From Clarireedia homoeocarpa (taxonomy: Eukaryota > Ascomycota > Leotiomycetes > Helotiales > Rutstroemiaceae): 64,000 nt of DNA. Under the pieces are notes generated by a model. The model searched no databases and had not been told where the DNA came from. It saw only the letters and a list, made by a program, of their open reading frames with translations. The stretch's first letter is position 1. Each line of letters begins with the position of its first letter. The DNA is taken from assembly GCA_001465935.1 (NCBI GenBank), contig LNKV01000023.1, forward strand, positions 496,001 through 560,000, read 5' to 3'. Position numbers and translations under genes: made by a program. Below are positions 56,455 to 64,000 of the stretch, piece by piece.

Positions 56455-58089
56455 ATGACCGACACCCCCTCACATCCTCTTCCGCTCGACTCTCGCGAAC
56501 AGCCTATATTAGAAAATCTTCAGAAAATACGGGACGAATTGACTATATTGAAACTCGATAGAACATCATACATAAAGGCCGCCGACGTCCTCAGTCTTTA
56601 CGATAGGACTGTCGAGCAAGTGAAGCTTCTCACTGAGACAAGAGCTGATAAGCCGGACGAGCAGAACCGAGGTCAGTTGCAAATAGTGGTTAAGTATTCG
56701 ATATAATATGTCTTGCCAGTGCTGACTCGAAGTCTTACAGTTGATCGCGTATTGGACGGATGCTTTCAACTACTCTCCCTGTTCTTCATGACCATAGGAA
56801 AGACCAACGAAGCTCCTGCAGCTTATTCTCTTACATCTACAATCAAACGGTTATTGGACCATTTGATCGAGGTTGATCTATATTCTGCGAAAGATCTGGA
56901 ACACATCTCACATACTCTCGACAGACTTGGAGGAATCGTGGAGAAGGCAGATGAATCATATCCTCCCAAGCTTATTACTCTCTTGAGTAACCGAATCGAT
57001 ATCTGCAAGGCTGACTTAGCATACTTGGAGGAGCGACTAAAGCGACATAACCAGCTGGCAGGTATTCACGAGAAAATCATATCGATATTAAGATCTATTT
57101 CGCTAGCAAATACAAAGGCCAAGGTGAGTCATGTTTGTAGCAGATCCTATTTAAGTCTCAGCCAGTATGGTTGCAATAGGAATCAAGATTGATGACGGTG
57201 ACAGTTCTCGACTACGGAAGTTACTAAGCTTCAGAGCCAGTTAAAAGAGATTGATGCCAAAAGAGTCGATGGGAACTTTGTGACGGAAGATGGACAGGTT
57301 GCGGCAGGTAGTGATGAGGTCTCTGAGCATTTAGAAAGATGCTTAATGTGGTCGGAAATTGTCCTAGAGAGGTTTGTAATGGAATGACACGTGAGGTCAT
57401 GAATATTCCATACTGATATTCAAATAGAAAAGGACAGTTCCCTGAAGCATTTAAAGAGGTTTACCAAACGCTGATCAACATACGCAACCAACTTGAAAGA
57501 TTGTCTCTGACTCAAGCTTGGTCTTTGAGAGAGACTGACTTGTACGACTTTCAAAGACAACTAGACAAGATTGATGAAAGCCGAGTGGATGGAAACTTTG
57601 TCGATGCTGAGGGGAATTTTGCTGAGCTCTATGTTCAACGAGTACGTTTTTTCTATTTCTGATATTGATATACTCATACGCTCATACTGATTACAAAAGA
57701 CACTGCTCTATCTGATCAGACGAAGCTACGCATATATCTATTATCTCATGGTGTCTTCAGAACCAGTTTCGGAAGCTCTGCTGCCGGTTTACAACCAACT
57801 TCAAACTCTTAGACGGTGTCTCATTGAAGTCAAGAATTCAGGGGGGGTCAGCTCCCCAAGAGAATTGTATCCTTATAGCATGAAAGTCGGTGGTCCGCCC
57901 AATAACCTACAGGAAGTCTGACTAACTCGATTATAGTTGAACTCAATAGATAATATGAGAGTCGACGGTAAATTTATGGTCGGAGATGACATCCCAGGCG
58001 GGCAAGGCAGTATTAATGACCTTCTCGCCGAATGTTTCGACTTAAGCTATGAACTACGTGTGGCTGCAGAGACTGATAGCGACACGTAA
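56455..58089 (+). CDS. UPF0662/DUF2408 family protein
   Basis: Six exons (56455-56671, 56741-57123, 57205-57371, 57428-57641, 57700-57885, 57937-58089), 439 aa. It is mostly helical and hydrophilic with no signal or membrane segment. Motifs include DGCFQLLSLFFMTIGKTNEA, HISHTLDRLGGIVEKADESY and DICKADLAYLEERLKR. The sequence xIDxxRVDGxF appears three times (IDAKRVDGNF at about 216, IDESRVDGNF at about 304, IDNMRVDGKF at about 393), marking regular repeats of about 88 residues. Fission-yeast relatives are cytosolic or nuclear proteins of unknown function. Intron 5 has a weak GTCGGT donor but is supported by phase and by restoring the third repeat. Confidence 0.87.
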
Positions 58090-58732
58090 AAGAGTAATGA
58101 AACATTATTAATTGAAGTCTGGTAATGCGGCTGTTACAGTATCAAAAGGCGTTAGGAATGGGAATGGACATTGGTCAGGAGATGATCTTAGATCCTATCG
58201 GCGAGGTACTTTGTATGATATCTGGAACAGGTATGTGGTATATGGTCTACACAGGATATCTTGAAACCACCAGGATTATGAAGGACGGACCGGTGGTCAG
58301 ATAGTTTAAAGGCGTTTGATTTTAAGTGATTGGCATGGCTAAGCAAACTAAATATCGTGAGTTCCCATTCTTGCTGATAAATGTGATCTTGCCATTCCCC
58401 AATCATATTTGCTATCAGTTATCCTTATGCAATGTGGCTAGCCTAAAATTTTGTAGTGTAGCAGTACGCAAGATATTGCAAGGATCAACTACCATGTCTA
58501 TCACACCTGCTCTAGGAACGTGGCCGACCATTATCGTGGGTTGCCCAATGTATGTGAATCATTGGCAGGATCCCACAACTCAAAGCCACCTTAGAGCATC
58601 CCATAAGCCGACTTGTAATACTCTTGCTCAGATTTCTCTCGGTGGATTTTCCGAGCACTGACCCGAGAAACCAGGTTTTTGGACCTTCAAGCCAAACTAT
58701 ACTCCAGAACCTTTACTTCCATCATGGTCCCC
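58090..58732. other. convergent intergenic: DUF2408 end / Lto1 end
   Basis: 3' flanks. An ORF at 58326-58661 has no coding features. Nothing else is seen. Confidence 0.5.
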
Positions 58733-59281
58733 TCACCGAGCCTTCATCACACTGACATCCTCAATGGCTCCATCACCACTACTCTTAGGTTCTTCTCTCA
58801 GCCTATCTATCTCCCCAATCATCCTCTCAATAATCTTCACCTTCGCCTGCGCCCTTTTCAGCCGGTCATCAAAATCTGATACTGCATCATCCGTGTTATC
58901 TGTCGCAAGGCTGTCTGCTTCTGCTAGTGCATAAAACACTTTGATCTGTTTTGCTAATCTCTCGTTGGTGGAGAACTGTGGTAATTCTCGAGGTTGCATA
59001 TCAGGCGATTCCCTGGGAAGGGATGATGGGTCTGAATTTGACGAAGAAGTAGTAGGATTAGAGGTCGGAGCTTTCTGAAAAGAAGGAGTCCGGTTAACCC
59101 AGACAAGAGATTTCCCGTGTAGACGTCCCATCTCGACGTATTTTTCGAAGCCCTTCTCGAGTCCGAGGGTGCGACCTTCGATACGTCCGGCGGCTATGCC
59201 TTCATCCAATCCAGTTTGATAGCCATTGTTGTAGAACTCCTCCTCGAGTCCTAGAACTTCGTCGAAGGGATCGGTAGACAT
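58733..59281 (-). CDS. lto1: Lto1/ORAOV1 homologue, Yae1-domain Fe-S delivery adaptor
   Basis: Single exon, 182 aa. The N-terminal Yae1 domain with spaced glycines is obvious: DPFDEVLGLEEEFYNNGYQT, GLDEGIAAGRIEGRTLGLEK, GFEKYVEMGRLHGKSLVW. A Ser/Pro-rich linker follows. The helical C-terminus reads RLAKQIKVFYALAEADSLAT and DAVSDFDDRLKRAQAKVKII. In yeast Lto1 with Yae1 recruits the cytosolic iron-sulfur targeting machinery to the ABC protein Rli1, which is needed for ribosome biogenesis and recycling. The yeast C-terminal tryptophan tail is not evident here; the protein ends SVMKAR. It is divergent from MetRS across 399 bp. Confidence 0.88.
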   Translation of the reverse strand: MSTDPFDEVLGLEEEFYNNGYQTGLDEGIAAGRIEGRTLGLEKGFEKYVEMGRLHGKSLVWVNRTPSFQKAPTSNPTTSSSNSDPSSLPRESPDMQPRELPQFSTNERLAKQIKVFYALAEADSLATDNTDDAVSDFDDRLKRAQAKVKIIERMIGEIDRLREEPKSSGDGAIEDVSVMKAR

Positions 59282-59680
59282 TTTGATCTTCGAAGTTGAA
59301 CGATATCGTGAATAGTTCGAGGATGAGTGTGTTTAAAGCAAACCTAGACCGAGAAGTCTCGCTAGTTCTAATATAAGGCTATTCCAGGCTAGTGAGATTC
59401 TATTAGGATTCTGCATCATCTTTAAGAATCGAACCATTATTTTCAGTTCGTTTTGATCCACAGGGTCTTTTGAGATTCTTATTACTATTCTTTCGAAGCG
59501 ATCCTTTAGTATTTTATGGTTGTCAGGAGACATGCAGCCTTGCGTTTCTAGCCTTTTCGCAAATCATTCGCTAAAATTGCCCCTCCAAGGCTTTTGGACT
59601 GACTCACTCCAAATGAGACACAAGAAGAACAAAATCCACAGCGGGGTTCCGCGCTTCCTTCACAAAACAACAAACACAAA
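59282..59680. promoter_or_regulatory. divergent promoter region Lto1 / methionyl-tRNA synthetase
   Basis: Opposed starts, so both promoters lie here. The small open frame at 59333-59533 is not supported as a gene. Confidence 0.4.
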
Positions 59681-61594
59681 ATGGCGACCCCGAACGTTAT
59701 TTTGCCTGAGAAAGGCAAGAACAATATCTTGATTACTAGTGCATTACCATACGTCAACAATGTTCCTCACTTGGGAAATATTGTTGGTAGCGTGCTCAGT
59801 GCAGATGTATTCTCGCGTTTCAGCAAGCTGAGAGACAGACCAACACTCTTCATCTGCGGAACGGATGAATATGGAACTGCGACCGAAACAAAAGCTTTGG
59901 AGACAGGTCAAACTCCAAAAGAGCTATGTGACGAATTTCACAAGAAACATAAGGAAGTGTATGATTGGTTTGAGATTGGGTTCGATTATTTCGGGAGGAC
60001 GACTACTGAACAGCAGACGATCATTGCACAAGATATTTTCACAAAGCTTTACAAGAATGGATACATGGAGGAGCGCACAACTACACAACCCTACTGCGAG
60101 AAGCATGAAGCTTTCCTTGCGGATCGTTACGTAGAGGGTACATGTCCCAAATGTCAATATGACGATGCAAGAGGTGATCAATGCGATAAATGTGGAAGTC
60201 TCCTCGATCCGTTCGAGCTCATTAATCCTCACTGCAAGCTTGATGCCGCTACGCCAGTTCCTCGAGATACCACCCACATTTTCTTAAGGCTCGACAAATG
60301 CCAACCTGCAATTGAGGAATGGTTTAGCAAGTCCAGCGTCGAGGGAGCTTGGCCCAAAAATGGTGTCGCTATTACAAGATCGTGGCTTGACAAAGGATTG
60401 GAGGGACGAAGCATTACTCGAGATTTGAAATGGGGTACACCAATTCCATTACCCGGTTACGAAAACAAGGTGCTTTATGTCTGGTTTGATGCTTGTATTG
60501 GGTATCCCTCCATCACTGCAAACTATACCAAAGATTGGGAGCTCTGGTGGCGCGATCCGGAGAACGTAAAGTTGTACCAATTCATGGGCAAGGATAATGT
60601 GCCTTTCCATACCGTCATTTTCCCAGGATCTCAAATGGGGACTGGTGATAAATGGACTATGCTCAACCATCTGTCAACTACTGAGTATCTGAACTATGAG
60701 AATGGCAAGTTCTCAAAATCGAGAGGTGTTGGTGTGTTTGGAGATACTGCTAAGGAGACTGGCATTCCACCTTCAGTCTGGAGATACTATCTCCTAGCCA
60801 ACCGACCAGAAGCTGGTGACTCTCAATTCGAATGGTCAAGTTTCATTCAGATGAACAACTCCGTATTACTTGCCAACTTGGGTAACTTCGTCAACCGAGT
60901 CATCAAGTTCGTGAACGCCAAATGCGATGGAGTTATTCCCGAGTTCTCCGCGGAATACACAGATGAATCATTCGACTTCCCCGCCTGGATCAACGAAGTC
61001 AATGGTCAACTCAAGGAGTTCATTGATGACATGGAAGCAGTACGAATCCGTGCCGGCCTTGAAAAACTCATGCAAATTTCCGCCCTCGGCAACAACTTCC
61101 TCCAATACCGTCTCGATAATGCTAACCTTGCAGAACACCCCGAAAGAACTCACACCGTCATTGGTCTCGCCCTCAACCTCTCTTACCTCCTCGCCTCCAT
61201 CACCTCTCCATTCATGCCCTCCACCGCGGACTCCATCGTTGCCCAGCTCAACGCACCTCTCCTCTCCATCCCAGACAAATGGAACCCCTTTGCCCTCAAA
61301 GGCGGCCACAAGATCGGTAAAGCAGCATATCTTTTCACTCGAATCGACGAGAAGAAAAGCGAGGAATGGAGAACGAGGTTCGGTGGAACACAAGCATCGA
61401 GATTGGCCGAGGAAGAGGCCAAGGCCAAGAAGAAGGCGGATAAGGAGAGAGATAAGGAGAGGAAGCGATTGAAGAAGGAGGCAGCGAAGAAGGAAGCTGA
61501 AGGTGCGGAGAAAAATGAGGTTGAAGCGACGGAGCTACCTTTGAGAGGTAAGGTTGCTGAGGAGCAGGCTCCACCACCAGCGGCTGCTCCTTAA
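59681..61594 (+). CDS. mes1: methionyl-tRNA synthetase, cytosolic
   Basis: Single exon, 637 aa, class I synthetase. The HIGH-type motif is HLGN (about 30-33) within LPYVNNVPHLGNIVGSVLSA. The KMSKS loop is KFSKS (343-347) in NGKFSKSRGVGV. Between them, the zinc-binding knuckle uses CEKHEAF and CPKCQYDDARGDQCDKCG, and FICGTDEYGTATETKAL is family-specific. The anticodon-binding helical domain follows. The tail is a Lys/Glu-rich coiled segment (AKKKADKERDKERKRLKKEA), probably an RNA-binding appendix. It lacks the N-terminal GST-like extension that yeast MetRS uses to bind Arc1. It charges initiator and elongator tRNA-Met. The absence of introns contrasts with most neighbours. Confidence 0.95.
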   Translation: MATPNVILPEKGKNNILITSALPYVNNVPHLGNIVGSVLSADVFSRFSKLRDRPTLFICGTDEYGTATETKALETGQTPKELCDEFHKKHKEVYDWFEIGFDYFGRTTTEQQTIIAQDIFTKLYKNGYMEERTTTQPYCEKHEAFLADRYVEGTCPKCQYDDARGDQCDKCGSLLDPFELINPHCKLDAATPVPRDTTHIFLRLDKCQPAIEEWFSKSSVEGAWPKNGVAITRSWLDKGLEGRSITRDLKWGTPIPLPGYENKVLYVWFDACIGYPSITANYTKDWELWWRDPENVKLYQFMGKDNVPFHTVIFPGSQMGTGDKWTMLNHLSTTEYLNYENGKFSKSRGVGVFGDTAKETGIPPSVWRYYLLANRPEAGDSQFEWSSFIQMNNSVLLANLGNFVNRVIKFVNAKCDGVIPEFSAEYTDESFDFPAWINEVNGQLKEFIDDMEAVRIRAGLEKLMQISALGNNFLQYRLDNANLAEHPERTHTVIGLALNLSYLLASITSPFMPSTADSIVAQLNAPLLSIPDKWNPFALKGGHKIGKAAYLFTRIDEKKSEEWRTRFGGTQASRLAEEEAKAKKKADKERDKERKRLKKEAAKKEAEGAEKNEVEATELPLRGKVAEEQAPPPAAAP

Positions 61595-62073
61595 GGGTTA
61601 CGGTAGATGGGCGTTGAGGTACTGTGTGTTGGAGTTAGATGGTAGAGATGAGCGAGAAGCAGGTACAATGTTGATTAGCTAGATGGTCTGGCTTGCCTTT
61701 AGGGTTCGTTTTTATGTGTTTATGATAACGAGAATGAAGAGATATCGGGTTTTTCACAATCAACAAGATGAAAGTATCAATCAAGAATATATTATGCAAA
61801 CAAGCTGACCGTGTTGCCATCTGTCAATCTTGAGCTCACGCTTCCTCTATTCACATTCACTATTCGCATTACAGGATCTTAAAAAGTCAAGTTGGTAGAA
61901 GGGTGATTTTTCATTAATCATATATAAAAATGCTCACTGACCATTAGTAGTAGCAGTACTTAAGTAGAAGCAAACAGAAGACTTCGCTCACTGTCCTTTC
62001 CTTTCCCTATGCCCTTTCAATCCATTACCACAAGATACCATATCACAAACATCAATCCTCATATTACCAGAAT
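61595..62073. other. convergent intergenic: MetRS end / small membrane protein end
   Basis: 3' flanks only, with nothing recognised. Confidence 0.5.
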
Positions 62074-62685
62074 CTACTTTCCCCCAAACCAACTTGAGAT
62101 GCCGCTCTTCGCCTTTGCGGCTTCGGCTTCTACTTTTCGGTCTACCTCATCGATCTTCTTCAATGTCTCTTTGCCGTATTGATCCAATTTGCCTTCGGCT
62201 TTGGCGAGCTCGGCGCGTGCGCGGTCGGCCTGTGAGGAGGGGGATGTTAGTTTTTTTTTTTGGGAGGGAGGGTGGACTGGTGGTGAAGGGGCCTTTTTTG
62301 GATGAACAGCCGATGGGTTAAATGGAAAAATGACGTACGGTAGCATCAAGCTTAGCACCCGCTTCAGAACCCCATTTCTCGGCTTCTTTTTGAGCTTGCT
62401 TGCTTCGGCCGGGGATCTCGGATTTTACGCTGGCGGAAGCGCGGGCGAGATCACCTAGAGAGAGGAGGGGGAGTTAGTTGTTTGCTTGCTTGCTGGATAG
62501 GATGAGAAGGGGAGGGGGATGAGAGTGATTGTTGTGTTGAGGGGTGAAGATGGTGGGAAAGACATACTCTCGAACTGCTTCTCAGCAACTTTGGGGCTAC
62601 CTCCTGCATTGTACAGATAGTATCCTACACCACCTGCAGCGAACAGGGTAGCGTAGAGAGGAAGACGGGACTTTGGTTGAGCCAT
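62074..62685 (-). CDS. small fungal membrane-anchored coiled-coil protein
   Basis: Three exons (62568-62685, 62339-62454, 62074-62229), 129 aa. The N-terminus has one hydrophobic helix (LPLYATLFAAGGVGYYLYNA), which may span a mitochondrial or ER membrane. The rest is charged and helical: SASVKSEIPGRSKQAQKEAE, KWGSEAGAKLDATADRARAE, LAKAEGKLDQYGKETLKKID, ending AKSGISSWFGGK. It resembles short ascomycete proteins often labelled calcofluor-white hypersensitive protein, though that name rests on transferred annotation. Molecular function is unknown. The splices use CTAAC branch sites and close in phase. Confidence 0.8.
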
Positions 62686-63841
62686 TGTAGTGTGATGTTT
62701 TTTATGTGTTTTGTAAAGTATAGATGATTGTCGTTGTTGCTTATGTATTCGTTGGTTTGTTCTTATGGAATGTAGAAAAGTATTGACACTGATTGTGTTA
62801 TTGTACTACTCGTACGGGTTTTATATGGAAGAAGCGATGAGGTGATGTTTGGAACCACGAAAGAAATACGTTCGTCTGTTTTGATTGGCTAATTGGTAAT
62901 TGGAGCTTCCATGCTTTGACTCCTTGGGATTCGATTTGAGGGGTAAGAGAAATTGCAAACTGCTTGCTACCTTGGATGCGTAAGTGTCAGACGAGAAATC
63001 GAGAGAGAGGTACAACGTCATAGACGAAAGCGGCATGAGGTGGGGTATGCGCGGGTGAGTGGAGTTCCCAAAGAAAGAAAGCTGCTGGCGGACGCGTGTG
63101 GCGGTGCAAGCTGGCTCGATTGCACTTTGTAAACGGGCGACGCTGCTTTTCCCCCGCCACTTTTCCAATCACATCACATCGCTACATCTAGATCTTCTTG
63201 CAGCAACCGGGATCTTAATATCTACCGGTAACTTGCAAGCTTCGCCAAAGCAAAAGAGGAAGAGAGGAAGAGAGGAAGAGAGGAAAAGAGCACAAGCACA
63301 AGCGCAAGCACAAGCACAAGCGCAAGCTCAACCAGAAAGAAGCATCAGCTTTCCTTGGACAAGCCATTGCACTGCAGAGAAGCGACTGTACGAAGTACTA
63401 GGCATCCAAACAATGTCATTGATTCCCAGCCCGGATTCTGGTATTGCTTTACCTCAAGGGACGTCGACGCGAGACACTTTGTCCAAGAAATACTTGTAAC
63501 AAGGCCAGCACTCAATTTCTTGAAGAAATCCAACAAATTTCTTGGAACAGACGTGCAACAAAAGCTTCCTCCTTATTATGAGTGTTCAAAATAAGGAACC
63601 ATTCACGAAAATCTAGTTCTAGAAGCCCCAACCACGCTGGATCGTCCATCATTAGCTTCATTTTTACCTGGCCGTTGTTTACTGTACTGTATGTACTGTA
63701 CTGTGCTTTTGCCGGCAATTCATTTATATTCTGTACAGGTCCTCGTCGATTGCTACCTCGCACGAAACTACCGTAAAAGGACGAAGTCGCATATCTATGT
63801 GCAGTTCGACAACAATGCTCTGCCCATAATAATTTGAGAGC
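62686..63841. promoter_or_regulatory. divergent upstream region with AG-rich and (CACAAG)n repeats
   Basis: Lies between the small membrane protein (minus) and the partial gene at the right edge. It includes AGGAAGAG repeats (about 63255-63290) and alternating CACAAG/CGCAAG units (about 63291-63330). An ORF across these repeats reads Gln-Ala runs and is not called. No TATA is assigned. Confidence 0.5.
63255..63330. repeat. AGGAAGAG and (CACAAG/CGCAAG)n low complexity
   Basis: Two adjoining microsatellite-like tracts: first purine-only, then about eight hexamers. They probably lie in the promoter or leader of the right-edge gene. Confidence 0.8.
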
Positions 63842-64000
63842 ATGTCTTTACTCCAATCGAAAAACAAAAGGCCCCAACCTCTTCAGGATAAGGATTACGA
63901 CCACGAAATCCAATTGGTTGATCATACCCAGAAGACTGCGAGCGGGCTACCAAGTCCAACCAGAAAAAGACCTCCAAGTCTACCGCGCATATCAATATCC
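63842..64000 (+). CDS. 5' part of an unidentified gene (cut by right edge)
   Basis: From the ATG at 63842 the frame stays open for 53 codons to the end of the window: MSLLQSKNKRPQPLQDKDYD, then HEIQLVDHTQKTASGLPSPT and RKRPPSLPRISIS. It is hydrophilic, basic and Ser/Pro-rich, like a disordered N-terminus. No domain is visible. It is the only sensible start near the edge, but a non-coding open frame cannot be excluded. Confidence 0.42.
   Translation, partial: MSLLQSKNKRPQPLQDKDYDHEIQLVDHTQKTASGLPSPTRKRPPSLPRISIS

Noticed and set aside
60927..61472. 181-codon frame inside the methionyl-tRNA synthetase gene
   Set aside because: Overprinted alternative frame of a well-supported gene.
63059..63499. 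146-codon ORF with Gln-Ala repeats
   Set aside because: Open because of the CACAAG/CGCAAG repeat; more likely promoter or leader of the right-edge gene.

Overview
The window is nuclear DNA of a filamentous ascomycete (Pezizomycotina). Genes are split by short introns of about 45-125 nt that start GTAAGT/GTATGT-like, carry CTAAC/CTGAC branch sites and end in AG. The gene set includes the Arb1 Argonaute chaperone, a Zn2Cys6 regulator and fungal Ndc1, Rtt106 and Asa1. Protein texture and intron style suggest a Leotiomycete (Botrytis/Sclerotinia-like), but that is inference. No CRISPR array, intact transposon, tRNA or rRNA was recognised.

Layout. 0-7.2 kb: 5' part of DDB1 (cut by the left edge), RPC37/RPC5, a Sna3-like Pmp3-family protein, the mRNA 3'-end factor Clp1, and inositol polyphosphate multikinase. 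9-17 kb: Arb1, Asa1, and a Zn2Cys6 factor. 17-21.3 kb is gene-poor with a 22-bp minisatellite. 21-26 kb: a single-pass PY-motif membrane protein, Pop4, and a GNPAT-type acyltransferase with a possible peroxisomal tail. 28-30 kb: a ten-exon polynucleotide kinase 3'-phosphatase. 30-33.8 kb is a gene-poor block of unclear origin with decayed ORFs. 33.8-35.6 kb: a serine/proline-rich fungal protein. 35.6-40.9 kb is gene-free with extreme homopolymers. 40.9-64 kb is dense and housekeeping: Rtt106, Pep12, Ndc1, Ach1, ornithine carbamoyltransferase, a SWIM-RING protein, a YciI-like protein, ribosomal P1, a DUF2408 protein, Lto1, methionyl-tRNA synthetase, a small coiled-coil membrane protein, and a partial gene at the right edge.

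The genes are mostly unlinked core functions: chromatin and DNA repair, RNA processing, Pol III transcription, translation, trafficking, acetate and arginine metabolism. I see no biosynthetic cluster. Two small membrane proteins, about 18 kb apart, both carry PY motifs of the kind bound by Rsp5/Nedd4 ubiquitin ligases. The least explained DNA is 30-33 kb, where a hairpin followed by a T tract lies in sequence unlike its surroundings. Gene models were built by hand: exon phases close to whole codons in every complete model, and splice sites were chosen to restore family-conserved residues.
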